Source: Variovorax ginsengisoli | GTDB taxonomy: Bacteria; Pseudomonadota; Gammaproteobacteria; Burkholderiales; Burkholderiaceae_C | Direction: 5' to 3' | DNA length: 64,000 nucleotides | Assembly (NCBI RefSeq): GCF_006438845.1 | Contig: NZ_RCZJ01000001.1 | Coordinates: 868,001 to 932,000 of the forward strand | Shown: positions 1 through 9,279 of the stretch, piece after piece | How the letters are laid out: every line of letters starts with the position of its first letter | Position numbering within the stretch: the stretch's first letter is position 1 | Notes under the pieces: model-generated | Told to the model about the DNA's origin: nothing | Seen by the model: the letters and a program-made list of their open reading frames with translations, nothing else | Database searches by the model: none | Translations under genes and position numbers: made by a program

Positions 1-81
1 TCATGTTCGTTTTTCCTGCAAGACGCTCAAGGCGCCTGGCGCTCTGAGGGGTTCGAGTCGCGCAAGCTTAAGTTCACGTTT

Positions 82-99
82 GAGTGACAACAGTCACTC
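82..99. promoter_or_regulatory. perfect 7-bp inverted repeat upstream of the GAF-like gene
   Basis: The arms GAGTGAC and GTCACTC are perfectly complementary and are separated by AACA. The repeat lies about 160 bases upstream of the GAF-like start. No other feature could be recognised in bases 1-257. It could be an operator half-site pair, but a chance palindrome is possible. Confidence 0.3.
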
Positions 100-257
100 T
101 CTATCCTCTCCCGGATTAAGCAATACTTCAAAGCGAAAATGGTGTGCGATGAGAAGTTTGTAATGCTTTTCAGTGACAAATCTCCGTATCCGAGCGTCGC
201 GCGATGACGGTTTTGCGGCTGTGCCGCGTCCAATGTCAGCGAGCTGAGGAGGCCCGC

Positions 258-785
258 ATGACACACAGAGCAACGACCGTCGCAGAAACGCCGTTCGACT
301 ACGAATACACACTTGCCGCGGTGGAGGTCAGGGTCTCCGAACTCATCGTCGTCACGGCAGAACAGGACGATCCTCTCATCGATGAGGCAGTACGCATGGT
401 TCTGAGGATTCTGCGTCAACAGCACAACACCGAAGCGGCGTTCGTGTCCGAATTCATCGATGGCAAACAAGTCCAACGCGCCCTCTCCAGCCCTTGGCGC
501 GGAGGCTTTCACAACGAACAGGAAGGCGATCTGCTGGAGTTCGTGGTGGGCCGTCAGGTGGTGCCGGAGTCAGCGGCCGCCAAGGGTTACTTCAGTGTCC
601 CGGTCGTGCTGTCCGATGGCCGGCTCTACGGCACTCTGTACAGCGCCTGTTTTGCGCAGAGCGAAGACCTGCGGCAGCACGCGCTGAAGCGCCTGGAAAT
701 GACCGCGCAGCTTGCCGCTCGATTGATCAATGCGCGCCGCAACCAGCTTGGCACCGGTGCGGCATCAACGCCGCACGGTGCATAA
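258..785 (+). CDS. GAF-domain-like protein of unknown function
   Basis: The product is 175 residues. The start at 258 is chosen because a GAGGAGG ribosome site lies just upstream; an in-frame ATG at 204 has no such site. The protein looks like a single small GAF-type sensor domain: an N-terminal helix, then a beta-rich stretch with PVVLSDGRLYGTLYSACF (about residues 114-131), which resembles the strand that closes a GAF pocket, then a long C-terminal helix (ALKRLEMTAQLAARLINARR). There is no output domain, signal peptide or membrane segment. Its ligand is unknown. It stands alone, with no operon partner, and nothing beyond the fold is claimed. Confidence 0.6.
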   Translation: MTHRATTVAETPFDYEYTLAAVEVRVSELIVVTAEQDDPLIDEAVRMVLRILRQQHNTEAAFVSEFIDGKQVQRALSSPWRGGFHNEQEGDLLEFVVGRQVVPESAAAKGYFSVPVVLSDGRLYGTLYSACFAQSEDLRQHALKRLEMTAQLAARLINARRNQLGTGAASTPHGA

Positions 786-878
786 AGCTGCAGCGCGGAG
801 CTTGCGCGCTCTGCCTCTCATGGCGATGGGCGGGGCCACGCGCGGCATCCGTGACACGCATCCATCGCGGGCATCAAA

Positions 879-1502
879 TCAACCAGCCGCCCGCATCACG
901 CTGGCGAGTTCGCTGTGTCCTCGCGCCTCCAAGGCGGTCTCGACACCCGCGCGGTCGCGCGCCTCCCTGTTTTGACTCAACTTGAACTTGCCCACGAGGG
1001 AAGTGATCTCGACCTCGATGCCTACGATGCTTCTCAGCAATTCGTCGATGAATTCAGGCGCCGACTCGCCCATCTTCCAGGGCTTCGGTTCATCGGCTTC
1101 GTGCTGCCGCGTCAGGCGAGCAACCACGCGCCGCATGAAGCGCTCGTCATCCTGCACAGTGAGGATTCCATGCGCATGGACCACTTCGTAGTTCCATGTC
1201 GGAACCTGACGATGGGCTTCTTGCTTCGTCGGATACCAGTTGGGCGAAATGTAGGCTTGCGCGCCTTGAAAGATCACCAGGACGCGGGTCCCTGTCGGGC
1301 AGCGCTGCCACAGCGGGTTGGCGCGGGCCACATGTGCGGTGAGCAGCCCATGATCACCAACGTGCGCGTCGAGTTCGAAGGGGATGTGATCGGCGTCCAG
1401 CCCCTCCGACCCGTGCGTCACCAGCGCCCCCAACGGATGTTCTTGGATGATCCGATGAAGCGGCTCACGGCTGTTCACGGCGAAATGCGAAGGGATGTAC
1501 AT
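879..1502 (-). CDS. PaiB-family FMN-binding protein
   Basis: The product is 207 residues, the usual length for the PaiB/FMN-binding negative transcriptional regulator family (split-barrel flavin fold). The opening MYIPSHFAVN is typical of the family, followed by HPLGALVTHG and DADHIPFELD in the first strands. HVARANPLW and YISPNWYPTK are also family landmarks. In Bacillus the family represses protease and sporulation genes, but most proteobacterial members are uncharacterised and may be FMN-dependent enzymes. It is a single-gene unit between the GAF-like gene and tRNA-Ser, convergent with the former. Family assignment is firm; function is not. Confidence 0.85.
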   Translation of the reverse strand: MYIPSHFAVNSREPLHRIIQEHPLGALVTHGSEGLDADHIPFELDAHVGDHGLLTAHVARANPLWQRCPTGTRVLVIFQGAQAYISPNWYPTKQEAHRQVPTWNYEVVHAHGILTVQDDERFMRRVVARLTRQHEADEPKPWKMGESAPEFIDELLRSIVGIEVEITSLVGKFKLSQNREARDRAGVETALEARGHSELASVMRAAG

Positions 1503-1708
1503 AGAGCAGAAAAAGAAGTCGACCCTTGACTATCGTCTTCACGCCACGCAATGGGAAGAGCCGACGCCCACGTTTTTATGGAGCAGCTTGCCTCTCCATG
1601 CCATGAGCAGACTGATACGCGATGCCTATGGTCGCTGAGCCTGCGGTGGCCATGTCGCCGGAACGCCCGTTGGTGTCGCTCGACATTGCAGCACAGAAAT
1701 GCAGATGC

Positions 1709-1733
1709 GAAAAAGCCCGCTTGATGCGGGCTT
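1709..1733 (-). terminator. rho-independent terminator after tRNA-Ser
   Basis: Reading the minus strand, the 8-bp arms AAGCCCGC and GCGGGCTT (1713-1720 and 1726-1733) close a 5-base loop. The 3' arm ends in TT and runs on into further Ts, then CGC. It lies a dozen bases beyond the CCA end of the tRNA. Confidence 0.8.
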
Positions 1734-1745
1734 CTTGGCGCTAAT

Positions 1746-1838
1746 TGGCGGAACCGGAGGGATTCGAACCCTCGATGAGGCTCTACACCCCATACTCCCT
1801 TAGCAGGGGAGCACCTTCGGCCACTCGGTCACAGTTCC
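1746..1838 (-). tRNA. tRNA-Ser(GCU)
   Basis: The minus strand folds as a long-variable-arm (class II) tRNA of 93 bases including an encoded CCA. The acceptor stem starts GGAAC, the D arm contains GGCCGAGTGGCCGAAGG, and the T arm contains GGGTTCGAATCCC. The anticodon stem CTCCC/GGGAG frames the loop CTGCTAA, giving anticodon GCU for AGC and AGU serine codons. It lies downstream of lysC on the same strand and is followed by a clear terminator. Confidence 0.97.
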
Positions 1839-1874
1839 TTTGGAGGCGTGATTATGCCAGTGTTCAGACCGTTT

Positions 1875-3143
1875 TCAGGCGGTCGGCTGGTCGAGATCGA
1901 AGGCTTTGTGCAGTGCCCGCACCGCCAACTCCATGTACTTCTCGTCGATCACCACGGAGGTCTTGATCTCGCTGGTCGAGATCATCTGGATGTTGATGCC
2001 CTCTTCGCTGAGCACGCGGAACATCTTGCTCGCCACACCGACGTGGCTGCGCATGCCGATGCCCACGATGCTGACCTTGCAGATCTTGGTGTCGCCGACG
2101 ATCTCGGCGGCGCCCAGCGTCGGAAGCACCTTGGCCTTGAGCAGGTCGGTGGCCTTCGCGTAATCGTTGCGGTTCACAGTGAAGCTGAAGTCGGTCTTTC
2201 CGTCCTTGCTCAGGTTCTGGATGATCACGTCGACCTCGATGTTCGCGTCGGCGACGGCTCCAAGGATGTGGTACGCGATGCCCGGCTTGTCTGGCACGCC
2301 CAGCACCGAAATCTTCGCTTCGTCGCGATTGAACGCGATGCCGGATACGACGGCTTGTTCCATGTTTTCGTCTTCCTCGAAAGTGATCAGCGTGCCGGAC
2401 TTGGCCTCTTCATTGATGTCGATGTCCCAGGGCGTGAAGCTCGACAGCACGCGCAACGGAACCTTGTACTTGCCGGCAAATTCCACCGAGCGGATCTGCA
2501 GCACCTTGGAGCCGAGGCTCGCCATCTCGAGCATTTCCTCGAAGCTGACGGTCTGCAGCCGGCGTGCGTCGGGTTCGACGCGCGGATCGGTCGTGTAGAC
2601 GCCGTCGACGTCGGTGTAGATCAGGCATTCAGCAGCTTTCATGGCCGCGGCAATGGCCACGGCCGAGGTGTCGCTGCCGCCGCGGCCCAGCGTTGTGATG
2701 TTGCCGGCGTCGTCCACGCCCTGAAAGCCAGTGATGACCACCACCTTGCCAGCGGCCAGATCGGCGCGCACGCGAGCGTCGTCGATGCTCTCGATGCGGG
2801 CCTTGGTAAAGGCACTGTCGGTACGCACCGAGACCTGCCAACCGGCGTAGCTGACCGAAGGCACGCCCTCGGCCTGCAGCGCGATGGCCAGCAGCGCCGA
2901 TGAGGCCTGCTCACCGGTGGACGCGAGCATGTCGAGTTCGCGGTCGTGACTCATGTCGGTCTTGCTGGACGCGAGTTCTTTCGCGAGGCCCAGCAGCCGG
3001 TTGGTTTCGCCGCTCATGGCACTCGGGACCACGACCATCTGGTGGCCGGCGCGTGCCCACTTGGCGACGCGCTTGGCGACGTTCTTGATGCGCTCGGTCG
3101 AGCCCATCGACGTACCGCCGTATTTGTGAACGATCAATGCCAT
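1875..3143 (-). CDS. lysC: aspartate kinase
   Basis: Phosphorylates L-aspartate, the first step to lysine, threonine, methionine and diaminopimelate; cytoplasmic. The 422-residue product starts MALIVHKYGGTSMGS, with the KYGGTS nucleotide motif at residues 7-12. An upstream in-frame start at 3179 would add 12 atypical residues and was rejected. The catalytic domain fills about residues 1-250. Two ACT domains follow, including the segments VLGVPDKPGIA and IVGIGMRSHVGVA, so allosteric feedback by lysine and/or threonine is expected. The length matches the beta-proteobacterial single-function enzyme of about 421 residues. It is the last protein gene of the cysS-to-lysC run and lies about 100 bases downstream of tilS. 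Confidence 0.97.
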   Translation of the reverse strand: MALIVHKYGGTSMGSTERIKNVAKRVAKWARAGHQMVVVPSAMSGETNRLLGLAKELASSKTDMSHDRELDMLASTGEQASSALLAIALQAEGVPSVSYAGWQVSVRTDSAFTKARIESIDDARVRADLAAGKVVVITGFQGVDDAGNITTLGRGGSDTSAVAIAAAMKAAECLIYTDVDGVYTTDPRVEPDARRLQTVSFEEMLEMASLGSKVLQIRSVEFAGKYKVPLRVLSSFTPWDIDINEEAKSGTLITFEEDENMEQAVVSGIAFNRDEAKISVLGVPDKPGIAYHILGAVADANIEVDVIIQNLSKDGKTDFSFTVNRNDYAKATDLLKAKVLPTLGAAEIVGDTKICKVSIVGIGMRSHVGVASKMFRVLSEEGINIQMISTSEIKTSVVIDEKYMELAVRALHKAFDLDQPTA

Positions 3144-3245
3144 GGGTGATGTCAAGGAGAGGAAAAACGGACGCCGCAAAGTCGGCGACGGTCCTGCGGA
3201 CCGCTTCGTCGATGGCTCGTTCAGCGTGAAGGCTGCGAGCTACGG

Positions 3246-4190
3246 CTAAGGCGCGACATTGTACCAACGCAGCTCTGCGCCCTCTCGCTCCACGAAGCCG
3301 TCGGCCACCTTCAATCGGATGCTGTGGCCGCGGGTGCGGCAGGCGTCGACCTGAGCAAGCAGCTGCTGCAGTTGGGCTTCGCTCGGCACCGCGCGATGTG
3401 CGGTGCGCAGCCAGTGGCGCAACGCATTGGCGCAGCGCTCGCGCGACAGAGCCTGCAAGGCGCTGATCGACGGAGGAACTCCGACGTTCGCCAAATCGAT
3501 CTTCGCCAGATCCGCCAGCAACGCCGACGCACGCGCTGCGTTGCGGGCACTGCGCGCGAAGGTATCGCGAAACTGCGGCAAGGCTTCGGCGATGGCTGGC
3601 AGCACCCGATGCCGGATGCGGTTGCGCGTGTAGCGCTCGTCGGAGTTGCTGGGGTCTTCGATGAACGGGACGCCGCCGGCCACAAGCCAGCTGCGCAGTT
3701 GGACTGCCGGCACGTCGAGCAATGGTCGATGAAAGCGAATACCGTGGCGCATCATCTCTGGTGGCATGGCCGCCAGACCATCGAGGCCCGCGCCGCGGCC
3801 GAGAGCGATCAGCATCGTCTCGACCTGGTCGTCAGCATGCTGTGCCAGCAGCACATCGCGCACTCCCTGCCCCGATGCAAGCGATGCCAACGCGGCATAG
3901 CGCGCGCGCCGCGCTGCGTCCTCGGGGCTCTCGCCACTGCCATGGCGCGCGTCGACGCGGCCGGTGTGCAATGGCACATTCAGCGCGCCGCAGGTTGCCG
4001 CACAGTGCCGCTCGAAATCGTCGGCCGCCGATTGAAGCCCATGGTGCACGTGCAGCGCCTGCACCTGACCCGGCCAGCGCGCCGCCGCCGCATGCAGCAG
4101 GGCCGTCGAGTCGGCGCCACCGCTGTAGGCAATGCCCAGCGGAAGCGAAACCGCCCACGAGGCAAGCGCGTGGGCGGCGGGATTGTCCAT
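3246..4190 (-). CDS. tilS: tRNA(Ile)-lysidine synthase
   Basis: Converts the wobble cytidine of the CAU-anticodon tRNA-Ile to lysidine with ATP and lysine, which makes the tRNA read AUA. The 314-residue product carries the PP-loop SGGADS at residues 23-28, then ALHVHHG and HADDQVET, which are family hallmarks. The C-terminal substrate-binding part is short compared with E. coli TilS (432 residues), as in many Burkholderiales. The ATG at 4190 was chosen over a TTG at 4220, which crowds the accA stop. It follows accA by 35 bases and is probably co-transcribed with it. Confidence 0.93.
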   Translation of the reverse strand: MDNPAAHALASWAVSLPLGIAYSGGADSTALLHAAAARWPGQVQALHVHHGLQSAADDFERHCAATCGALNVPLHTGRVDARHGSGESPEDAARRARYAALASLASGQGVRDVLLAQHADDQVETMLIALGRGAGLDGLAAMPPEMMRHGIRFHRPLLDVPAVQLRSWLVAGGVPFIEDPSNSDERYTRNRIRHRVLPAIAEALPQFRDTFARSARNAARASALLADLAKIDLANVGVPPSISALQALSRERCANALRHWLRTAHRAVPSEAQLQQLLAQVDACRTRGHSIRLKVADGFVEREGAELRWYNVAP

Positions 4191-4225
4191 GGTGAAGCGC
4201 GGACCGGAACCGGTCCGCAAGCACG

Positions 4226-5206
4226 TCAGCGGGTGCTGTCGGCCTTGGTGTCCGAGAACCGGCCGTAGCTTTGCAGACGCTCGTACCGGCGCTCCAGCAG
4301 TTCCTTGACCTTCAGGTCACTGACTTGGCGGAAGGCGTCGTTCAACGCACGCTTGAGGAAGGCGGCCATCTGCTTGTGGTCGCGGTGCGCGCCACCGACC
4401 GGCTCGTTCACGATCTTGTCGACCAGCCCCAGCGCCTTCAGGCGATGGGCCGTGATGCCCAGCGCGTCGGCCGCTTCCTGCGCCTTTTCGCTGGTCTTCC
4501 AAAGGATCGATGCGCAGCCTTCGGGGCTGATCACCGAATAGATCGAGTACTGCAGCATCACCAGTTGGTCGCCCACAGAGATCGCCAGCGCGCCGCCGGA
4601 ACCGCCCTCGCCGATGATCGTGACGATGATCGGCACCTCCAACTGCGCCATCTCGAAGATGTTGCGGCCGATGGCTTCCGACTGGCCACGCTCCTCGGCG
4701 TCAATGCCCGGGTAGGCACCCGGCGTATCGACGAAGGTGAACACCGGCAGCTTGAACTTCTCGGCCGTCTTCATCAGGCGCAACGCCTTGCGATAGCCCT
4801 CGGGCTTGCTCATGCCGAAATTGCGCGCAGTGCGCTCCTTCGTGTCGCGGCCCTTCTGATGACCGAGGACCATGCACGGTGTGCCGTTGAATCGCGCCAG
4901 CCCGCCGACGATCGACAGGTCGTCCGAGAAATGACGATCGCCATGCAGTTCGACGAAGTCGGTGAAGATCTCGTTGACGTAATCGAGCGTGTAGGGGCGT
5001 TCCGGGTGCCGGGCGATCTTGGTGATCTTCCAGGGCGAAAGTTCGCTGTAGATGTCCTTGGTGAGCTGCTGGCTCTTCTTGCTGAGCTGGTCGATCTCGT
5101 CGGAGATGTCGACCGCTGATTCCGTCTGCACATAGCGCAGTTCTTCGATCTTGCCTTCGAGTTCAGCGATGGGCTGCTCGAAGTCGAGGAAGGTTCGTTT
5201 CGCCAA
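4226..5206 (-). CDS. accA: acetyl-CoA carboxylase carboxyltransferase, alpha subunit
   Basis: Transfers the carboxyl group from carboxybiotin to acetyl-CoA together with AccD, the committed step of fatty acid synthesis. The 326-residue product begins [22 protein letters not shown] after a TTG start at 5206. That start is supported by an AGGAG ribosome site 6-10 bases upstream and by family alignment; the open frame continues further but into non-homologous sequence. Family landmarks include [26 protein letters not shown] and [12 protein letters not shown], which form the carboxyltransferase crotonase fold and its oxyanion region. It lies 14 bases after the glycosylase stop codon, so co-transcription is likely. 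Confidence 0.95.
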   Translation of the reverse strand: MAKRTFLDFEQPIAELEGKIEELRYVQTESAVDISDEIDQLSKKSQQLTKDIYSELSPWKITKIARHPERPYTLDYVNEIFTDFVELHGDRHFSDDLSIVGGLARFNGTPCMVLGHQKGRDTKERTARNFGMSKPEGYRKALRLMKTAEKFKLPVFTFVDTPGAYPGIDAEERGQSEAIGRNIFEMAQLEVPIIVTIIGEGGSGGALAISVGDQLVMLQYSIYSVISPEGCASILWKTSEKAQEAADALGITAHRLKALGLVDKIVNEPVGGAHRDHKQMAAFLKRALNDAFRQVSDLKVKELLERRYERLQSYGRFSDTKADSTR

Positions 5207-5220
5207 CGTCTTCTCCTGTT

Positions 5221-5871
5221 TTAGTACGCGACCGGTACTGGGTCGAGCGATCGCCAAATATACCAAGTCGCCACGCTGCAATACGGCGCCCAGGCCACGC
5301 CCACCTCGCGCAAATCGCTGCGGCTCACCGGTTCGCCGGAAAAGTAGTTCTGGCTGACGCCGTTGATGAGCCCGATGTCGTCGAGCGGCATCACGTTGGG
5401 CCGCATCAGATGAAAGATCAGGAACATCTCGGCGGTCCAGCGCCCGATGCCCCGGATCGCCACCAGCTCGGTGATGATCATCTCGTCGGTCATGTCTTTC
5501 CAAGCGTCGATGTGCACGGCGCCCGAATCGAAATGGATGGCAAGGTCGACCAGGTACTCGACCTTGCGTGCCGACAGCCCGGCCGCGCGCATGTCGTCGA
5601 CCTTGAGCTTGAGCACATTGGCCGGCGTCATCTTCCGTGGCAGCTTGTCGAAGCGGTCCCAGACCGACTGGGCCGCCTTCACCGAAATCTGCTGTCCCAC
5701 GATGCTGCGAGCGAGCGTCACGAAAGCGTCGCCGCGCGACTCGAGGCAGGCGTCTCCGAACTGCGGAATCAACCGCTTCATCACGCGGTCCTTCTTGGCC
5801 AGGTGCCTGCAGGCCTCTTCCCAGTAGTCGGGCGTGATGATCTTGACGGAGGGTGCAACGACGGGCGACAT
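5221..5871 (-). CDS. DNA-3-methyladenine glycosylase, HhH-GPD family
   Basis: Predicted monofunctional base-excision enzyme removing alkylated purines; AlkA-like but without the AlkA N-terminal domain. The product is 216 residues. [12 protein letters not shown] (about 60-71), the helix-hairpin-helix region [18 protein letters not shown] and the following PLDDIGL supply the HhH, GPD loop and catalytic aspartate. ATG 5871 has a GAAGGA site at suitable distance. A GTG at 5889, overlapping the cysS stop as GTGA, is an alternative start adding six residues. It sits between cysS and accA; the association is common in Burkholderiales but has no obvious metabolic logic. Confidence 0.9.
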   Translation of the reverse strand: MSPVVAPSVKIITPDYWEEACRHLAKKDRVMKRLIPQFGDACLESRGDAFVTLARSIVGQQISVKAAQSVWDRFDKLPRKMTPANVLKLKVDDMRAAGLSARKVEYLVDLAIHFDSGAVHIDAWKDMTDEMIITELVAIRGIGRWTAEMFLIFHLMRPNVMPLDDIGLINGVSQNYFSGEPVSRSDLREVGVAWAPYCSVATWYIWRSLDPVPVAY

Positions 5872-5885
5872 GACGCTCTTGTCCT

Positions 5886-7262
5886 TCACTGCGCAGCAGC
5901 CCAGGTGGTTCCGGTGGGCGAGTCCTTCAGAACAATGCCCCGCGCCAGCAGATCGGCACGAATGCGGTCGGCCTCGGCGAAGTTTTTAGTGCCCTTCGCT
6001 GCGGCACGCTGCGCGATCAGCACCTGGATGGCCGCATCGTCGAGCGCACTGCCGGCTTGAAGGTACTGCTCGGGATCTCCTTGCAACAAGCCGAGCGTGC
6101 CGGCCAGCGCCTTGAGCAGGCCAGCACTGTCGGCAGACGCCGTACGGTTCACATCGCTTGCAAGGTCGAAGAGCACGGCGATCGCTTCCGGCGTGCCGAA
6201 ATCCTCGTTCATCGCTGCCTCAAAGCGCGCGGCCTGTGGTTGCGCCCAGTCGATCGCAACGGTGGCCGGCACGACGGAATGCAGCGCCGTATAGAGCCGC
6301 TTCAGCGCATTGCGCGCGTCGTTCAGGTGGGCATCGCTGTAGTTGAGCGGACTGCGGTAGTGCGTGCGCACGAGGAAGAAGCGCAGCGTCTCGCGGTCGT
6401 ACTTCTGCAGCACCTCGCGGATGGTGAAGAAGTTGCCCAGGCTCTTGGACATCTTCTCGTTGTCCACCCGCACGAAGCCGTTGTGCATCCACACGTTGGC
6501 CAGGGGTTTGCCATGTGCGCCTTCGCTCTGCGCGATCTCGTTCTCGTGGTGCGGAAACTGCAGGTCGGCCCCGCCGCCGTGGATGTCGAAGGTCTCGCCC
6601 AGCGTGGCACAGCTCATCGCCGAGCACTCGATGTGCCAGCCCGGACGCCCCGAACCAAAGGCGCTGGCCCACTTCACTTCCGCCGGCTCGGTCGGCTTGG
6701 ATGCCTTCCAGAGCACGAAGTCGAGCGGGTCGTCCTTGCCGTCTAGCACCGCGACGCGTTCGCCGGCATGCAGTTCGTCGAGCGACTTGCCGGACAGCTT
6801 GCCGTAGCCAGAAAACTTGCGCACCGCGTAGTTCACGTCGCCCATCGGCGAACGGTAGGCCAAGCCCTTCTGCTCGAGCTTTTCGATGATGCCGAGCATC
6901 TGCGGCACGTACTCGGTGGCGCGGGGCTCGATCGACGGCGGCTCGATGCCCAGTGCGGCGATGTCCTCGTGCATCAACGCGATCATCTCGTCGGTCAGCG
7001 CGCGGATCGTGATGCCGCGCTTGACGGCACGTTCGATGATCTTGTCGTCGATGTCGGTGATGTTGCGAACGTACGTGACGTCGAAACCGGTGGCGCGCAG
7101 CCAGCGCTGCACCACATCGAAGGCCATCATCATGCGGGCGTGCCCGATGTGGCAGAGGTCGTAGACGGTCATGCCGCACACGTACATGCGCACGTGGCCG
7201 GCTTGCAGCGGGGAAAACTCCTCCAGCTCACGCTTGAGCGTGTTGTAGATGCGCAGACTCAT
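5886..7262 (-). CDS. cysS: cysteine-tRNA ligase
   Basis: Charges tRNA-Cys with cysteine. The 458-residue length is normal. The class I signature HIGH is at residues 38-41. The zinc site includes Cys29, and the KMSKS motif appears as [10 protein letters not shown] in the second half. WHIECSAM, which supplies further zinc ligands, is also present. It is the first gene of the minus-strand run cysS, glycosylase, accA, tilS, lysC and is divergent from the TPR gene across a 209-base intergenic region that must hold its promoter. Confidence 0.98.
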   Translation of the reverse strand: MSLRIYNTLKRELEEFSPLQAGHVRMYVCGMTVYDLCHIGHARMMMAFDVVQRWLRATGFDVTYVRNITDIDDKIIERAVKRGITIRALTDEMIALMHEDIAALGIEPPSIEPRATEYVPQMLGIIEKLEQKGLAYRSPMGDVNYAVRKFSGYGKLSGKSLDELHAGERVAVLDGKDDPLDFVLWKASKPTEPAEVKWASAFGSGRPGWHIECSAMSCATLGETFDIHGGGADLQFPHHENEIAQSEGAHGKPLANVWMHNGFVRVDNEKMSKSLGNFFTIREVLQKYDRETLRFFLVRTHYRSPLNYSDAHLNDARNALKRLYTALHSVVPATVAIDWAQPQAARFEAAMNEDFGTPEAIAVLFDLASDVNRTASADSAGLLKALAGTLGLLQGDPEQYLQAGSALDDAAIQVLIAQRAAAKGTKNFAEADRIRADLLARGIVLKDSPTGTTWAAAQ

Positions 7263-7386
7263 GAAATTCGGGAAGCGTCGATGGGCGACTCGCCCGGCGC
7301 TGGCGAACGACGGACAGGCAGGCAGATAGCGGGTTTTTCAGGGGTGTAGAGACCGTCGCACGAGGGGTTGGGCGCGGCCCCTCGGC

Positions 7387-7407
7387 TACAATCGCACTCA
7401 GTATAAA
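7387..7407 (+). promoter_or_regulatory. candidate -10 elements upstream of the TPR gene
   Basis: The cysS/TPR divergent gap contains TACAAT (7387-7392) and TATAAA (7402-7407), either of which could be a sigma-70 -10 box for the plus-strand gene. No convincing -35 box was found at the right spacing, so this is a weak call. Confidence 0.35.
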
Positions 7408-7471
7408 CGGCCCCTGCCGGGCATCTTCCGGGTGTTTTCGAAGCCCGCGTCAGACCTTCTCCCCGAGCCTC

Positions 7472-8080
7472 ATGAAGCACGCCGTCACCCTCTTCCGTTT
7501 TTCTTCCCTTTCTTCCCGTGCAGCGCTGCGCGCGATCGGCGTTGTGCTGCTTGCCGCCGTCTGCACCGGTGCGATGGCGGACGACTATGCCGATGTCAAT
7601 CAGCTGCTGCGGCAAGGCAAGGCGCCCGAGGCACTCGCCAAGGCTGATGCCTACATCGCCGGCAAACCGCGCGATCCGCAGATGCGTTTTCTGCGCGGCG
7701 TGATCCTCACCGAGCAAGGTAAAACCGCCGAGGCGACAGCCACTTTCACGCAGATCACGCAAGACTTTCCCGAACTCCCCGAGCCCTTCAACAACCTTGC
7801 GGCGCTCTATGCGCAGCAGAGCCAGTTCGACAAGGCGCGCGACGCGCTCGAGACTGCCATCCGCCTCAATCCGAACTACGCGACCGCACACGAGAACCTC
7901 GGTGACGTGTACGCGCGGCTGGCCGCCCAATCCTATGGACGCGCGCAACAGCTCGCGTCGACCAATGCCAGCGCGGCGCCCAAGCTGGCGCTGATTCGCC
8001 AGATATTCCTCAATGCACCGACCGCGGCCGCATTGCCGGCTGCACCCGTCGAAGCCCGCAAGCCAGTGCGAGCCAAGTAG
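7472..8080 (+). CDS. exported tetratricopeptide-repeat protein
   Basis: The product is 202 residues with a typical Sec signal peptide (about residues 1-37, hydrophobic run ending [10 protein letters not shown]; cleavage after AMA). The rest is built of about three TPR-like helical pairs, for example [30 protein letters not shown] and [13 protein letters not shown]. It should be periplasmic and act as a protein-protein scaffold. It is followed at once by two cyclophilin genes, so a role in periplasmic protein folding or assembly is a reasonable guess, supported only by position. No lipobox is visible. Confidence 0.8.
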   Translation: MKHAVTLFRFSSLSSRAALRAIGVVLLAAVCTGAMADDYADVNQLLRQGKAPEALAKADAYIAGKPRDPQMRFLRGVILTEQGKTAEATATFTQITQDFPELPEPFNNLAALYAQQSQFDKARDALETAIRLNPNYATAHENLGDVYARLAAQSYGRAQQLASTNASAAPKLALIRQIFLNAPTAAALPAAPVEARKPVRAK

Positions 8081-8145
8081 CCTTGATGCGACGTCGCGCC
8101 GCGTGCGCTGCAACGCCTTTGCGCATTTCAGAAAGCGAGAACCTC

Positions 8146-8730
8146 TTGACCTTGAACCACCCTTCGCGCCGCACGGCGCTGATCCTTGCAGCCACGCTGG
8201 CGCTGGCCGGCAACGGTTGGGCGCAAGGCGCTGCACCGCGCGTGAAGCTCACCACGTCCGCTGGCGACATCGTGCTCGAACTCGCACCCGACAAGGCACC
8301 CAAGACGGTGGCGAACTTCCTTCAATACGTGAAGGACAAGCACTACGACGGAACCATCTTCCACCGTGTCATCGATGGCTTCATGGTCCAGGGCGGCGGC
8401 TTCACGGCCGACATGCGCCAGAAGCCCACGCGCGCACCCGTCCCGCTCGAAGCGTCCAATGGGTTGAAGAACGCCAAATACACGATCGCCATGGCGCGCA
8501 CCGGCGACCCAAATTCCGCCACCGCGCAGTTCTTCGTCAACGTCAAGGACAACGCCATGCTCGACGCACCCAACCCCGACGGCCACGGCTATACCGTGTT
8601 CGGCAAGGTCGTGAGCGGCGCCGAGGTGGTCGACAAGATCCGCGTCGCCCAGACGGGCAACAAGGGCGGCATGCAGAACGTGCCCCTCGAACCCATCACC
8701 ATCCAGTCCGCCACCGTCGTGGCGAAGTAA
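8146..8730 (+). CDS. periplasmic peptidyl-prolyl cis-trans isomerase, cyclophilin type
   Basis: Catalyses proline isomerisation in exported proteins. Cyclophilin core motifs are [27 protein letters not shown] and [10 protein letters not shown], with the catalytic Arg in FHR. A twin-Arg-containing n-region and hydrophobic stretch ([19 protein letters not shown]) form a signal peptide cut near WAQG. The start is uncertain: TTG 8146 gives a 194-residue precursor with a normal-length signal, while ATG 8086 would add 20 charged residues upstream. It is a paralogue of the next gene, from which it differs mainly by the export signal. Confidence 0.85.
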   Translation: MTLNHPSRRTALILAATLALAGNGWAQGAAPRVKLTTSAGDIVLELAPDKAPKTVANFLQYVKDKHYDGTIFHRVIDGFMVQGGGFTADMRQKPTRAPVPLEASNGLKNAKYTIAMARTGDPNSATAQFFVNVKDNAMLDAPNPDGHGYTVFGKVVSGAEVVDKIRVAQTGNKGGMQNVPLEPITIQSATVVAK

Positions 8731-8747
8731 AGCAGAAGGAGCTTTCC

Positions 8748-9260
8748 ATGAGCAATCCCCAGGTCGAACTCAGCATCAAGGGCCAAGGCACCATCACTCT
8801 CGAACTCGACCGCGCCAAAGCGCCGAAGTCGGTCGAGAACTTTCTCGCCTACGTGAAAAAGGGGCACTACGACAACACCGTGTTCCATCGCGTGATTCCG
8901 GGGTTCATGGTGCAAGGCGGCGGTTTCGAGCCCGGCATGAGCCAGAAGCCGTCGGACGCCGAGATCGAAAACGAGGCCAACAACGGCCTGAAGAACGACA
9001 AGTACACCGTCGCCATGGCCCGCACCAGCGCGCCGCACTCGGCCACCGCGCAGTTCTTCATCAACATCGCCGACAACGCTTTCCTCAACCACACGGCCCC
9101 CTCGGCGCAAGGCTGGGGCTATGCCGTGTTCGGCAAGGTGATCGCAGGCACCGACGTGGTCGACAAGATCAAGGCCGTGAAGACGGGCCGCAAGGGCTTT
9201 CACGACGATGTGCCGCTTGAAGACGTGGTGATCGAAAAGGCCACCATCACCGTCGAATGA
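8748..9260 (+). CDS. ppiB: cytoplasmic peptidyl-prolyl cis-trans isomerase B
   Basis: The 170-residue product is a single cyclophilin domain without export signal, so cytoplasmic. Motifs are [33 protein letters not shown] and [18 protein letters not shown]. The start ATG 8748 has an AGAAGGAG site. The open frame extends far upstream but only as an out-of-frame shadow of the previous gene. It lies 17 bases after the periplasmic paralogue and just before lpxH; the order ppiB-lpxH (as in E. coli, where the two genes are also adjacent) supports both names. Confidence 0.95.
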   Translation: MSNPQVELSIKGQGTITLELDRAKAPKSVENFLAYVKKGHYDNTVFHRVIPGFMVQGGGFEPGMSQKPSDAEIENEANNGLKNDKYTVAMARTSAPHSATAQFFINIADNAFLNHTAPSAQGWGYAVFGKVIAGTDVVDKIKAVKTGRKGFHDDVPLEDVVIEKATITVE

Positions 9261-9279
9261 CGCGGCGGGGCGGCGCGGC

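Noticed and set aside
27..512. 161-residue minus-strand frame overlapping the GAF-like gene
   Set aside because: No homology-like features and no ribosome site; the plus-strand frame has a good site and a plausible fold.
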